A DNA stretch of 64,000 nt from contig CAZJLP010000018.1 of the NCBI GenBank assembly GCA_964546955.1, forward strand, positions 1-64,000. Direction: 5' to 3'. A program made the translations under genes and the position numbers. Numbering within the stretch: the stretch's first letter is position 1; every line of letters starts with the position of its first letter. Positions 8,693 to 17,442 of the stretch are shown piece after piece. The notes beneath the pieces are model-generated. The model was not told the DNA's origin. It ran no database searches and was given only the letters and a program-made list of their open reading frames with translations. This stretch comes from CAZJLP01 sp964546955. Its GTDB lineage: Bacteria; Verrucomicrobiota; Verrucomicrobiia; Opitutales; Opitutaceae.

Positions 8693-9013
8693 ATGAACAC
8701 CGCCAATGCCTGGGGATTCCTTTTTCTTGGTTCAGTCATGAACGCCCTTCCATGGGTGGCGCCGGGTATCGTCGCTTCGGCCGCCGCTCCTGGAGACCTT
8801 ACCACGGCGGCTCTCTGGCTGCATTTCATGGGCTCGTTCACGGGCAGCATTGGAATGGGATACATCTCGCGTGCCGCCTATCGCCAAGCTCCGGTTGTTC
8901 TCGGCCAGTTGGCCAGCGCCGGGATTCGCGTGCTGCGACCCATCGCTCGGCCCGCTCCCGCTCAAGGTGCTGGTCGCGTGCCCGTCGGCGCTCGCGTCAC
9001 CGCAGCGTTCTGA
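8693..9013 (+). CDS. Small hypothetical membrane protein
   Basis: A 106-residue protein with hydrophobic stretches at about residues 8-27 and 41-60 and a C-terminal tail rich in Pro, Ala and Arg. I do not recognise the family. Reality is supported by a GGGGAG sequence 13 bases before the ATG, a good terminator directly after the stop, and glycine/small-residue packing (SFTGSIGMGY) typical of membrane helices. The gene stands alone between a + strand SDR and a - strand operon. Confidence 0.6.
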   Translation: MNTANAWGFLFLGSVMNALPWVAPGIVASAAAPGDLTTAALWLHFMGSFTGSIGMGYISRAAYRQAPVVLGQLASAGIRVLRPIARPAPAQGAGRVPVGARVTAAF

Positions 9014-9029
9014 TCCGCCCTCTCCCTCG

Positions 9030-9056
9030 CCCCGGCTCTGCGGCCGGGGTTTTTTT
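9030..9056 (+). terminator. Rho-independent terminator
   Basis: CCCCGGC (9030-9036) pairs with GCCGGGG (9043-9049) around a 6-base loop, followed by seven T residues. It ends the small membrane-protein transcript. Confidence 0.9.
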
Positions 9057-9082
9057 GTGCCTCAGTCGATAGGTAAGCGCTG

Positions 9083-11200
9083 TCAGTCGTGACTCAACCG
9101 CCCCGGATCTGCTTCTAACTCGTGGCACGCTTTGATGAACGTGGCGGCGGACCACGCTTGAAATGCCTTGCCCATCGGCCGGCCGGTGGCGCCATGCGCC
9201 CATTCATTGAATTCCCACTCCTGGTCGCGTCCGAGTTTGTTGAGTTTGGCGAGCTGCACCAACTCCCGGCACGCGACTTCATAAAACCCGAGACGATGAA
9301 TGAAGCGGACCCACATTCCGCCGACAAAGGGCCAGATCCCTCCGTTGTGATAGTGATGGGGTAGGTTCAGCAGATTGACGGTGTAGTAGGCTCGCCAGTC
9401 GGGATCGCCGGCCTGCACCACGGGATACAAATTCGCCACCGGCCACGGATTGTTGACGCCGACACCCCACATGAAGCGGAACGCGATGCGGGCCCGCTCG
9501 ATGTCGAGCAGATTCATCAAAAAGGCGAGGACATTGGCGTAGACGTCGCACCGCCAGTTGAAAGAAAATGGCGTGATCTCCGCGAGGAGGTATTGCGCGT
9601 CGCCCAGTCCAAACTGACGATCGGCGAAGCGATTTGTATCCGGTTGGTTGAGAGTGGGCCGGGTGGTGGGCCAAAAGGTGTTGAGAATCTTCGTTCGAAC
9701 GAATTGGGACCACCTCAGGTAATGCGCGGCGCGTTCGAAATCGCCGAGGAACTCGAGAAGGCGTCCGAAACAAACATTCGAGCGAAACCAGAGCACCTCG
9801 TCGTAGAGCACATTGTAGCTGCGCCCAAACAAATCCGTCCAATCGCCCGCTTCCGGGATTTCCAACAGCCCGTCATTGTTGCTGTCGTGGGCGCTGAGCC
9901 AGTCCATCGCTCGCTGAAGTCGATCCGCAAACGCCCGCAGAAACTCGAAATCCTGCGTCGCCGCGACGTAATTGTACGCGGCTACGATCACCCACAGTCC
10001 GCTGTCGATCGAGCAGATGTTCCCGACGCCGCCATAGTCCGCCTGGCCGGTATCGATGCGCACGTTGGCTGGGATCTGGCCGGTGGGAGACGTCGCGCTG
10101 AGCAGCGTTTCGAGCGTGCGGCGTTGCGCTTGGCGAATGTCCTCGTCCTCGAGGTCGAGAGTATAAATTACCGTGATGGACCCGTCGCGCGCCCAAACCG
10201 ACCGATAGTTCGCGTCCGTGCCGGTCACGCTGTTGTCCGTGAGCGAGCAGGCCGAGAAGCCCAGGGGGGTGACGTTCTTGCGAATGGCGACCAACGCCTG
10301 CTCGTAACCGGTCTTGATCAGCCGCTTTTCCTCATCGTTCAGCGTGCCGAGGCGAGTCCCGGTGAAAAGCAGCCTAAACTCCTCCGCCATCTTGTGTTTC
10401 GACACCGATTGCCCCATCGGGGGCACCTGGGAAATGAGGCCGTAATGGCGAAGCCCGTCGAGAACTCCGTCGGCCAGGACAAATCGTGCCGTGTAGACCG
10501 GGATATCCACGGTCGATTCGAGCAACTCCGGATGAGCGTTCTCCACCAGGATACTGCGAACTCCCGGGAGGCGGAACATGGTGGCGTCATTCCCCGTGTC
10601 GCCCGCTACCAGCACCGTGTTGAGGGGAATGCTCAAATGGTCGCACAGCCACTGTAGCGCGCCTCCTTTTGTGGCCCGATAGGGCAGGATATCCAGGTCG
10701 CGGCTGCTTGAATAGACCACGCTCACCTTCAATCCCGACTCTCCCAGCCGTTTTTCGATTTCCTTGATTTCCTCCTCCTTCGCCTGATCGAGAAACCAAC
10801 TGCACTTGAACTCGGTCTGAAACTCGTCGGGTTGCGGAGTGAGTCTCCGAAACGCTCGCATGAGCTCCCGGACGCGGCCAACATCCCAGCCGTCGGAAAG
10901 GAAGCTCTGGAAATCGGCGAATGGTTTGCCTTCGCGCGTATCGACGATCTCGGTGCCCACTCCTCCGATATAATAATCGGGTTTCAGCAAGAGCCCTTCC
11001 TTGACGAAACGCTTCATGTCGGAGACGAGGCGGCCGCTGTTGTAGACGAGCAGGGGCCGGGCTGAAGCGGAAAGGTTCTGCCACACCGCTTTGAAGCGCA
11101 GGGCGGATTCGGGGTTGCCGAGGAGGGTACCGTCCAGATCGGTGCTGAAAAGCCGGATCGGCTGCAATGATGCTCCGCTGGCGGATGGAAGATCAGTCAC
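9083..11200 (-). CDS. HAD sugar-phosphatase fused to (alpha/alpha)6 glycoside hydrolase
   Basis: A 705-residue two-domain protein. Residues 15-260 form a HAD-IIB phosphatase of the sucrose-phosphate/mannosylfructose-phosphate phosphatase type: DLDGTL (21-26), NSGR (54-57), ILPYRATKGGALQWL with K178, and GDTGND (200-205). Residues about 280-700 form a glycosidase domain of the GH100/GH63/amylo-alpha-1,6-glucosidase kind: YRSVWARDGS, GQIPANVR, EAGDWTDLFGR, HYHNGGIWPFVGG and ATGRPMGKAFQAW. The gene directly follows the GT4 synthase (28 bases), so one operon encodes synthase, phosphatase and a hydrolase. Start codon GTG. Which disaccharide is made or cut is inference: sucrose or mannosylfructose for the phosphatase, possibly the same product for the hydrolase. 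Confidence 0.85.
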   Translation of the reverse strand: MTDLPSASGASLQPIRLFSTDLDGTLLGNPESALRFKAVWQNLSASARPLLVYNSGRLVSDMKRFVKEGLLLKPDYYIGGVGTEIVDTREGKPFADFQSFLSDGWDVGRVRELMRAFRRLTPQPDEFQTEFKCSWFLDQAKEEEIKEIEKRLGESGLKVSVVYSSSRDLDILPYRATKGGALQWLCDHLSIPLNTVLVAGDTGNDATMFRLPGVRSILVENAHPELLESTVDIPVYTARFVLADGVLDGLRHYGLISQVPPMGQSVSKHKMAEEFRLLFTGTRLGTLNDEEKRLIKTGYEQALVAIRKNVTPLGFSACSLTDNSVTGTDANYRSVWARDGSITVIYTLDLEDEDIRQAQRRTLETLLSATSPTGQIPANVRIDTGQADYGGVGNICSIDSGLWVIVAAYNYVAATQDFEFLRAFADRLQRAMDWLSAHDSNNDGLLEIPEAGDWTDLFGRSYNVLYDEVLWFRSNVCFGRLLEFLGDFERAAHYLRWSQFVRTKILNTFWPTTRPTLNQPDTNRFADRQFGLGDAQYLLAEITPFSFNWRCDVYANVLAFLMNLLDIERARIAFRFMWGVGVNNPWPVANLYPVVQAGDPDWRAYYTVNLLNLPHHYHNGGIWPFVGGMWVRFIHRLGFYEVACRELVQLAKLNKLGRDQEWEFNEWAHGATGRPMGKAFQAWSAATFIKACHELEADPGRLSHD

Positions 11201-11228
11201 GGGAAAAAAGGTTCAGTCGCAGATCCCA

Positions 11229-12566
11229 TTAATCGCCATCGTGCCAGGGTTCGTCCCATTCGGTGTCGGCAAAAGCCATCACCGTGGCGCGTTGCTCGAC
11301 TAATGCGACGAGTTGTTGAGCGATCCCCGTCCAGGTAAAGAGGCTTCGTGCTTTATGCGCTCCCATCCGAGCGAGCCGCGCGGCCAGACTGCGGTGCTTG
11401 AGCGGCTTCACGATCATGATCCCGAGGTCTTCGCGGTCGAAGGTGTCTGCAAACAAACCATGGCGGCCAAATGAGATCGCCCGGTACAATCCACCATGCG
11501 TGGTGATCACCGTAGGCGTGCCGCATGCCATCGACTCGATGGCGGTCATGCCAAAGGGTTCGTATCGGCTGCTCAGCACAAACACGTCGGCGGCGCGATA
11601 GTAGTCGGGTAGTTCTTCGTCCGGAACGTAGCCGGTGAAGCGCACGCGATCGGTCAGATTCAAATCCGCCGCGAGTTTGTGCAATTCGTCCAGCAATTCC
11701 TGCTCGCGCGGGTTCAGCTCGGATCCTCCGACCGCCAGGTGAAGGCGCGCCTCGGGTATTCGCTCCGCCACCAAAGAGAACGCATTGATCAGGAGGTCGT
11801 AGCCTTTGTTGCGCGCCAGCCGACCGATCGCCAAGACCACTTTGCCTTCAAAGCCGAGGCGTTGACGCGCCACATTGCGGGAAGCGGCGCTGACCGGAAA
11901 AAATCGGTTGTCGTCGTAACCAGGCGGGATCATGTGCACCTTCATCTCGGGCACGGAGTAGTCGCTCACGATCATATCCAGTTGTTGCGGCGTCGTGCCG
12001 ACAACCACATCGCAGGTGCGATAAAGAAGCGTTTCGTGGTGAATTCGCTCCTTGAAATTATACTTTTTTTCGAAGTTCGCCGCGTCCTCGGGAAAATCTT
12101 TCTCCATCAATTGTTTTTTCCATATCCCCAGCGAGTGCGGCGTGTGGACATGGGGTACGGTCAATGCTTCGGCCATCCGTTGCGTCGCGTAGCCGGCATC
12201 CCAATAGTGGCTATTGAAAAACTGATAGGTGAGCCCGTGCCGTTTGATGAAACGCAACGCGTGTTCCGACCACTCGGGCAGCGAGCGATAAAGGTACTCC
12301 TTCGGGATGAAGTTTTTTCCACCCGCCGGCACGCGAATCACGCGCACGCGGTCGTTGATGACGTCAACCTCCGGTTGGTCCTCGAAGCGACGCGTCCAGA
12401 TATCCACTTCGTAGCCGAGCTGGGCGAGCTTCTTGGAGAGCTCGAGGACATAAACCACTTGCCCTCCGGTATCGGCCGCGCCCAGCGGTGGATTGGCTGC
12501 GACGTAGCCATGGGTGGAAACCATCCCGATGCGCGGAAGGCCCGAATCTGTCGTGAGAGAAGTCAT
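11229..12566 (-). CDS. GT4 sucrose/mannosylfructose-phosphate synthase-like glycosyltransferase
   Basis: A 445-residue GT-B retaining glycosyltransferase. The N-terminal GAADTGGQVVYVLEL and the FNSHYWDAG and HTPHSLG segments are typical of the sucrose-phosphate synthase / mannosylfructose-phosphate synthase branch. The donor-site motifs IGRLARNKGYD and SSRYEPFGMTAIESMACGTP (the E-x7-E region) are intact. The C-terminus SLFTWTGIAQQL is also characteristic. It would join an activated sugar to fructose 6-phosphate; the partner phosphatase is fused in the next gene. These disaccharides commonly serve as compatible solutes. Donor (UDP-glucose or GDP-mannose) cannot be decided from sequence alone. 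Confidence 0.85.
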   Translation of the reverse strand: MTSLTTDSGLPRIGMVSTHGYVAANPPLGAADTGGQVVYVLELSKKLAQLGYEVDIWTRRFEDQPEVDVINDRVRVIRVPAGGKNFIPKEYLYRSLPEWSEHALRFIKRHGLTYQFFNSHYWDAGYATQRMAEALTVPHVHTPHSLGIWKKQLMEKDFPEDAANFEKKYNFKERIHHETLLYRTCDVVVGTTPQQLDMIVSDYSVPEMKVHMIPPGYDDNRFFPVSAASRNVARQRLGFEGKVVLAIGRLARNKGYDLLINAFSLVAERIPEARLHLAVGGSELNPREQELLDELHKLAADLNLTDRVRFTGYVPDEELPDYYRAADVFVLSSRYEPFGMTAIESMACGTPTVITTHGGLYRAISFGRHGLFADTFDREDLGIMIVKPLKHRSLAARLARMGAHKARSLFTWTGIAQQLVALVEQRATVMAFADTEWDEPWHDGD

Positions 12567-12688
12567 TGAGTGGCCGACCCTCCGAGAAGGGAGAGAGCAG
12601 GTCCAGCGCCCTGACCGGGTTTGAGTATAAAAGTTCGGCTCCGATCAGCAGGATGGGGGATTGTCCGGTAAAGGCGCGGCAGCGCCCT

Positions 12689-12805
12689 AATCGTTCTCGT
12701 TCTCATTCTCGAGCTCACCATCCGATTCGTCAACCAACTCGGCACGCTCCGGCGGCTAACCTGTTGGGTTCGGCAACGAGTATGAGTACGAGAATGAGAA
12801 CGATT
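12689..12805. repeat. Inverted word-repeat element, family D (GTTCTC words)
   Basis: The left arm at 12689-12719 begins AATCGTTCTCGTTCTC; the right arm at 12775-12805 ends GAATGAGAACGATT and is its imperfect complement. Each arm holds about four six-base words (GTTCTC/ATTCTC, or GAGAAC/GAGTAC). It fills the gap between ruvB and the GT4 gene. Confidence 0.8.
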
Positions 12806-12823
12806 GAGTTGCCTCCTCAATAC

Positions 12824-13864
12824 TCAAATCAACAAGCCCTGATTCCCCCCGCTCAGCGGTTTCAAACCGATCGCATGGTACCCCTTGGCCGTCAGCACGC
12901 GGCCCTGGGGAGTCCGGGCGAGATAACCTTCTTGGATCAGGAACGGTTCGTGCACTTCCTCGAGGGTTTCGGCTTCTTCTCCCACCGCGACCGCGATCGT
13001 GCCGAGTCCCACCGGGCCGCCTTTGTAGTTGTCGGCAATGACGCGGAGCATGCGCTTATCCATCTCGTCCAAACCCGCTGCGTCGATCTCCAAGAGCTCG
13101 AGGGCGGCCGCTGCGACCGGCTGCGTGATGCGTCCTTGTGCGCGCTCTTGCGCGAAATCTCTGACGAAGTTGATCAGGTTGTTGGCCACGCGCGGCGTGC
13201 CCCGCGAGCGCGCCGCGATCTCCTTCGCGCCGGTTTCGTCCAATTCCACTTTGAGCAAGCCGCAACTGCGCTTGACGATGGAGACCAGCGTGGTCACGTC
13301 GTAATAATCCAGCCGGGTTTGCAACGTGAAGCGCGATCTCAGGGGGGCCGTCAGCAGCCCGGCTCGAGTGGTCGCACCCACCAGGGTGAAGCGGGGAATC
13401 GAAAGTCGAACGCTCCGCGCGTTCGGACCCTGATCGATCATGATATCGAGACGGAAATCCTCCATCGCCGTGTAGAGGTACTCCTCCACCGTCTTCGGGA
13501 TGCGATGAATCTCGTCGATGAAGAGAATGTCGCCTTCTTCAAGGTTTGTGAGCAATCCGGCGAGATCGCCCGCTTTCTCGATCACCGGTCCGGAGGTGAC
13601 GCGCACACTTTTGCCGAGCTCGTTCCCGAGAATAAAAGCCAGCGTCGTTTTGCCCAGTCCCGGCGGGCCGCTCAAGAGGATGTGATTGAGGGCTTCGCTC
13701 CGCCGCTTGGCTGCGCCGACCATGACCTGTAGTCGTTCCACCGTCTTGGGTTGTCCGGTGAAATCCGCGAACGAAAGCGGCCTCAGCGCCGCCTCCACTG
13801 GAGAAACCGGTGTCGTGAGCGTCGCGGCGAGGTAATTGACCCCTTTGGAAGGTTCAGAAGGCAT
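12824..13864 (-). CDS. ruvB: Holliday junction ATP-dependent DNA helicase RuvB
   Basis: A 346-residue AAA+ motor that drives branch migration with RuvA during recombination repair. Walker A is GPPGLGKTTLA, Walker B LFIDEIHR, sensor 1 LVGATTRAG, and the arginine-finger region is APLRSRF; the C-terminal winged helix includes EPFLIQEGYLARTPQGR. Length is normal. The start ATG at 13864 leads an N-terminus slightly longer than usual before RPLSFADFTGQ. ruvA and ruvC are not in the window. It lies on the same strand as murA upstream, separated by a REP-like hairpin. Confidence 0.96.
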   Translation of the reverse strand: MPSEPSKGVNYLAATLTTPVSPVEAALRPLSFADFTGQPKTVERLQVMVGAAKRRSEALNHILLSGPPGLGKTTLAFILGNELGKSVRVTSGPVIEKAGDLAGLLTNLEEGDILFIDEIHRIPKTVEEYLYTAMEDFRLDIMIDQGPNARSVRLSIPRFTLVGATTRAGLLTAPLRSRFTLQTRLDYYDVTTLVSIVKRSCGLLKVELDETGAKEIAARSRGTPRVANNLINFVRDFAQERAQGRITQPVAAAALELLEIDAAGLDEMDKRMLRVIADNYKGGPVGLGTIAVAVGEEAETLEEVHEPFLIQEGYLARTPQGRVLTAKGYHAIGLKPLSGGNQGLLI

Positions 13865-13880
13865 GCGACAGAAAGGTAGG

Positions 13881-13900
13881 GCGGGTTATCCGTAACCCGC
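13881..13900. repeat. REP-like hairpin
   Basis: GCGGGTTA and TAACCCGC form a perfect 8-base stem around TCCG, between murA and ruvB. The preceding GTAGGGCGGG start is shared with the larger palindrome at 56711-56759, suggesting one dispersed family. Confidence 0.6.
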
Positions 13901-13978
13901 CGTGTTTGCGTCCGCCCGCGTTTCCGTTTGGAGCGCGCAAGGCGGGCACGCCGCGCCGTAGCCTGGGCGAAGGCGACG

Positions 13979-15268
13979 TCATTTCCATTCCACCTCCGCG
14001 CCGAGCGATTGCAGATTTTCTACAAAGCGCGGATGGGCGCGTTTGATCGTATCGGCGTTCTTCACCACGCTCCGCCCCGGTATGCTTGCCGCGACCATGT
14101 AGAGAGCGATCGCCGCGCGAATGACGTAGGGCGCATCGACGATCGCGGGACGCAACGACTTCCCGCCAAACATCACGATGCGGTGGGGATCGCTGACCAC
14201 GACGTGAGCGCCATACTTTGCCAGTTCAGGCATCCAGGAAAAGCCGTTCTCGTAGACCTTGTTCCAGAAGTGAATTGTGCCTTTGGCTCGCGTGCTCAGC
14301 GCGATCATCAACGGGAGCAGGTCGACCGAGAAATAGGGCCAGGGCGCCGCTTCGATCTTTTGCAGCAAATTGGAAGTGTACGGTTCTTCGATCACGAGGC
14401 TCTGATTGCGGCGCACCAGCGCGGTGTCGCCCTCGTGCTCGATCACGACCCCGAGTTTTTTGAATGCGCGGGCGATAAGGTCAAAGTGATGGGGCAGCGA
14501 ACGCTGTACTCTGACTTCGCCGCCCGTGATAGCCCCGAGGGCGAGAAACGTCACGACTTCATGGTAGTCGGTATTCACGTAGCCCTTGCACCCGCGGAGC
14601 TTCTTCACGCCTTCGACCCGGAGCATGCTGGTGCCCACCCCTTCGATCTTGGCGCCCATCGAACTTAATACCGCGCAGAGATCCTGCACGTGGGGTTCGC
14701 TCGCCGCGTTGATGAGCGTCGAGATCCCTTCAGCGAGCGAAGCGGCCATGAGGAAATTCTCCGTCACCGTGACCGACATGTAGTCGCACCAGTGGCGCGC
14801 GCCTTTGAAGCCGCGCGGCAGACTGATGATGAGGGGTTCGCCCGCGTCGACGTCCGCCCCAAGTTTGGCGAAAACCTCCAGGTGGGGATCGATCTCGCGC
14901 ACGCCGAGCGAGCAACCCTTGGCCGTCGCGCTGATCGTGATCTTTTTCAATCGATGCAAAAGTGCGGGGTACAGAAGCACCGTCGAGCGCATGTCCTGAG
15001 GGAGCTCGTCGTCGATCAGCTCATTTTTAAATTGGGAGTGGTCGACGCGCATCGTGCCTTTCGCCTTGTCCCATTCGATTTGGGACCCCTGCTGGCGCAT
15101 GAAAGCGACGATTTTGTCCAGATCCGTGATTGCCGGCACATTTTCCAACAGCATCGGCTCGTCGGTCAGCAGCGTCGCGCAAACGATCGGCAGCGCTGAG
15201 TTTTTATTGCCTGACGGAAGGACCGTGCCGGAGAGCGGCTTGCCGCCGTTGACGATGAGATCGGCCAT
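13979..15268 (-). CDS. murA: UDP-N-acetylglucosamine 1-carboxyvinyltransferase
   Basis: A 429-residue EPSP-synthase-fold enzyme that adds enolpyruvate to UDP-GlcNAc, the first committed step of peptidoglycan synthesis. SGNKNSALPI at the N-terminus contains the conserved substrate lysine/asparagine; the catalytic cysteine is in the flexible loop as GCSLGVREIDPH, so the fosfomycin-sensitive Cys form is predicted. Two-domain length is normal. I chose the ATG at 15268 because the frame upstream adds 22 arginine-rich residues unlike the family. Confidence 0.93.
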   Translation of the reverse strand: MADLIVNGGKPLSGTVLPSGNKNSALPIVCATLLTDEPMLLENVPAITDLDKIVAFMRQQGSQIEWDKAKGTMRVDHSQFKNELIDDELPQDMRSTVLLYPALLHRLKKITISATAKGCSLGVREIDPHLEVFAKLGADVDAGEPLIISLPRGFKGARHWCDYMSVTVTENFLMAASLAEGISTLINAASEPHVQDLCAVLSSMGAKIEGVGTSMLRVEGVKKLRGCKGYVNTDYHEVVTFLALGAITGGEVRVQRSLPHHFDLIARAFKKLGVVIEHEGDTALVRRNQSLVIEEPYTSNLLQKIEAAPWPYFSVDLLPLMIALSTRAKGTIHFWNKVYENGFSWMPELAKYGAHVVVSDPHRIVMFGGKSLRPAIVDAPYVIRAAIALYMVAASIPGRSVVKNADTIKRAHPRFVENLQSLGAEVEWK

Positions 15269-15395
15269 GAAAGGAAAAAGCCTGGAAAGAGTGAGGTCCG
15301 GAGCGGCTGGGGAGGCCCTCCTACGTCGAAGCAACGGCCCGTTTGCCGGAATTCATAAGCGTGGATTAGCGGAAATTAGTGTTCCTCCGAGCAAC

Positions 15396-15424
15396 AAAAA
15401 AGGCGTCCGAGATCGGACGCCTTT
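15396..15424 (-). terminator. Rho-independent terminator for the RGG protein gene
   Basis: AGGCGTCCG (15401-15409) and CGGACGCCT (15414-15422) form a 9-base stem with a 4-base loop. Read on the - strand it is followed by six T residues. It sits 35 bases after the stop codon of the gene at 15459-16601. Confidence 0.88.
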
Positions 15425-15458
15425 GAAATGCGTTCAGCCGCGAAGGCTTTGGCAAGGT

Positions 15459-16601
15459 TTAAGTACCGGAGGGGCCGTTTTCGGGACCGCGACTGCCGCC
15501 GTTGCCGCCGCGGTATCCGCCGCGACCGCGACCGCCGCGGTGATGACGGCGGCGATTGCCGCCTTCAAACCGGCGTTCGCCTTGCTGCCCGCTATCGCCA
15601 AAGCCCTGCTGGCCTTCCGAGCCTTGGGGGCCGCCCTGCGACGGTCCGCCCTCGGGCCTGAAACCGCCACGACCGCGACCGCCGCGATGGCGGCGACGAT
15701 CGCCGCCCTGGAAGCCGCGATCGTCTTCGACGGGAGCGGTACCTTGTCCACGGGGCTGGGTTTCGGCCGCAGGTTCGGCAAAGAGGTTTTTCAGCCAACC
15801 GAGGAAGCCACCGGATTTTTTCGGTTGCTCCACTGCGACTGCTGCCGGCTGCACGGGAGCGGTGGGACGCTGGTCAAAACGACGTCCGTCGCCCTGACGA
15901 CCGTCCCGATTGCGTGGTTCGCGCGGTTCGCGGGCATCACGCGGATCGCGGCTGTCCCGTGCATCGCGGGCATCGCGGGCATCGCGCGGTTCGCGTGATT
16001 CGCGTGCGGGTTGTTCGCGCCGATCCGGACGGAAGACAGGGCGGTCCTCGCGGCGGGCTGGGCGCGATTCGGCAGGACCTGAATCGCGATCCCAGCTTTG
16101 GGCTGGCCGGGGGCGTTCCTCCGGCGGGAGGATTTTCAGCTCCGGCTTCACGGTGGGCTCGGTTCGCACCGGCGGAGCCCCGAAGGAGATCGGTTCGCTG
16201 ACGGATGCTGGCGGAGTCGCTACAACGGGAACCGGCGCGGCGGGTGCCGCGATAGGAGCGGGCGCGGCCGGTTGAATTGGCTCTGAGGCAGCGGCTTCGG
16301 TCTGAGCAACGGGCGCGGGCGCGGGTTGCTCGGGAGCAAAGGGATTTTTGTATTCCCTTTCGACGTTAACGACCTGGATTGCGGTCGGTTTATACTCGCC
16401 ACTATTGGCGGGACTTGAGGCGGTGGATGACGGAGCGCTGGCGCGTTTGCCGCGAGCGAGGCCCGAGCCTCGATGGGTCCCGAATGCGGGAGCCTGGGCG
16501 GCAGTGCCAAGGGGAGCCGTACTTGCGGCGGGCACAGGCGGCGCGCTATCAGTCGGGACAGGCGCCACCGAGGGCCCGCCGGACGTTTCTGTATCTGACA
16601 T
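15459..16601 (-). CDS. Disordered RGG-box protein, function unknown
   Basis: A 380-residue low-complexity protein. Residues 1-160 are Pro/Ala/Ser rich. Residues 196-231 are a run of RD/RE dipeptides (RDARDARDSRDPRDAREP). A short hydrophobic segment, GGFLGWLKNLF (264-274), could form an amphipathic helix. The end has two copies of an RGG module (HRGGRGRGG at 305-313 and 355-362), of the kind that binds RNA in eukaryotes and some bacteria. No folded domain is visible. It has its own terminator, so it is probably a true gene rather than an accident of high GC. A role in RNA binding or phase-separated bodies is only inference. Confidence 0.75.
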   Translation of the reverse strand: MSDTETSGGPSVAPVPTDSAPPVPAASTAPLGTAAQAPAFGTHRGSGLARGKRASAPSSTASSPANSGEYKPTAIQVVNVEREYKNPFAPEQPAPAPVAQTEAAASEPIQPAAPAPIAAPAAPVPVVATPPASVSEPISFGAPPVRTEPTVKPELKILPPEERPRPAQSWDRDSGPAESRPARREDRPVFRPDRREQPARESREPRDARDARDARDSRDPRDAREPREPRNRDGRQGDGRRFDQRPTAPVQPAAVAVEQPKKSGGFLGWLKNLFAEPAAETQPRGQGTAPVEDDRGFQGGDRRRHRGGRGRGGFRPEGGPSQGGPQGSEGQQGFGDSGQQGERRFEGGNRRRHHRGGRGRGGYRGGNGGSRGPENGPSGT

Positions 16602-16922
16602 GACGTGTGTTATTTATGTAGGTTTTGGCGCATCTCTAATTCTGACGGGGCGCCGGGTTTACGGCGGGCGGAGCGCAAATCGATCGCGCTCAACGGCCGC
16701 ACATGTTGGTAACAATCTCTATATCGCCGTTTTCCGCAACTATAAATTAGACAGGCGACCGCAGCTAACAGCGCCGGGCAAAGTCCGTAAGCTGGAAGGG
16801 CTTCAATGGAGGCGAGGGGCCCAGCCACCGCGAGGTGGAGCGGAGACCAGCCTCTCACGTTGTGTCTATTCGCCGAGAGCGGGGGCTTGCCAGCGTGCGC
16901 CGTCCTCCGTAGCGAGGTGGTT
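16602..16922. other. Divergent intergenic region with a REP-like hairpin
   Basis: This 321-base gap between the RGG gene (-) and the dUTPase gene (+) holds no convincing gene. TATAAA at 16741-16746 could be a -10 box for the + strand but lacks a fitting -35. A structured stretch at 16814-16854 is listed separately. Confidence 0.5.
16814..16854. repeat. REP-like structured element
   Basis: CCACC (16825-16829) and GGTGG (16834-16838) close a GCGA tetraloop; outer GAGG and CCTC can also pair. The GAGGTGGAGCG core is shared with the palindrome at 30744-30837, so it may be a second copy of that family in the dUTPase leader. Confidence 0.5.
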
Positions 16923-17294
16923 ATGGACAAACTCGAAGAGATCTTCCGCATGCAAGCTGCGTTAAATTCGCGCATCGGTGTGAACTTACCCCCGCCGTCC
17001 GATGAAGAGAAAGCAAAGTGGATTCTGAACTACACGCGGGCCATGCAGCAGGAGACCGCCGAACTGATCGATTCTGTGCCCTGGAAGTGGTGGGCGAAGT
17101 ACCAGAAGTTCGATGAGCAGAACGCCAAAGTCGAGGTCGTGGACCTTTTTCACTTCCTGGTCTCGCTGGCTCAAACCCTCGGCATGACGGCCGACGACGT
17201 CTACCAAGCCTACCTCAAGAAAAACCAAGTCAACCACCAGCGCCAGGACAGCGGCTACGCGCAAAAAAACGAAGCCGACTCCAAGCACATCTGA
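16923..17294 (+). CDS. All-alpha (dimeric-type) dUTPase / MazG-like NTP pyrophosphatase
   Basis: A 123-residue helical protein. QQETAELIDSVPWKWW and EVVDLFHFLVS give the E-x-x-E and E-x-x-D magnesium ligands of the dimeric dUTPase / MazG superfamily, and the WKWW segment is typical of the dUTPase_2 branch. It would hydrolyse dUTP to dUMP and pyrophosphate, keeping uracil out of DNA and feeding thymidylate synthesis. It is shorter than most dimeric dUTPases (about 160-230 residues) but keeps both metal motifs. The ATG at 16923 has a GAGGTGG ribosome-binding site; the longer frame is not conserved in character. Confidence 0.8.
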   Translation: MDKLEEIFRMQAALNSRIGVNLPPPSDEEKAKWILNYTRAMQQETAELIDSVPWKWWAKYQKFDEQNAKVEVVDLFHFLVSLAQTLGMTADDVYQAYLKKNQVNHQRQDSGYAQKNEADSKHI

Positions 17295-17442
17295 GTCGAT
17301 CGCGGGTAAGCTCGCTGCACGGTCGAGCCCGTCACGCGGTGGTTTGTTCTGGATCCATTCCAAGGTGTCCGCGAAACCGCGCCGCAGAGGACGCCTGGGT
17401 CTACTCTCGACCTTCTATGGCAGCGCCTCCGGGCGCATCGCG

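Noticed and set aside
15655..16013. Repeated GCGGTTCGCGGGCATCGCG-like DNA as a non-coding repeat
   Set aside because: The repetition is explained by the RD/RE and RGG codons of the protein on the - strand.
16741..16922. Resemblance of the dUTPase leader to the start of RNase P RNA
   Set aside because: Only a short AGACAGGCGACCGC-like stretch and CAAAGTCCG look similar. At about 180 bases it is far too short, and the conserved core motifs are missing.
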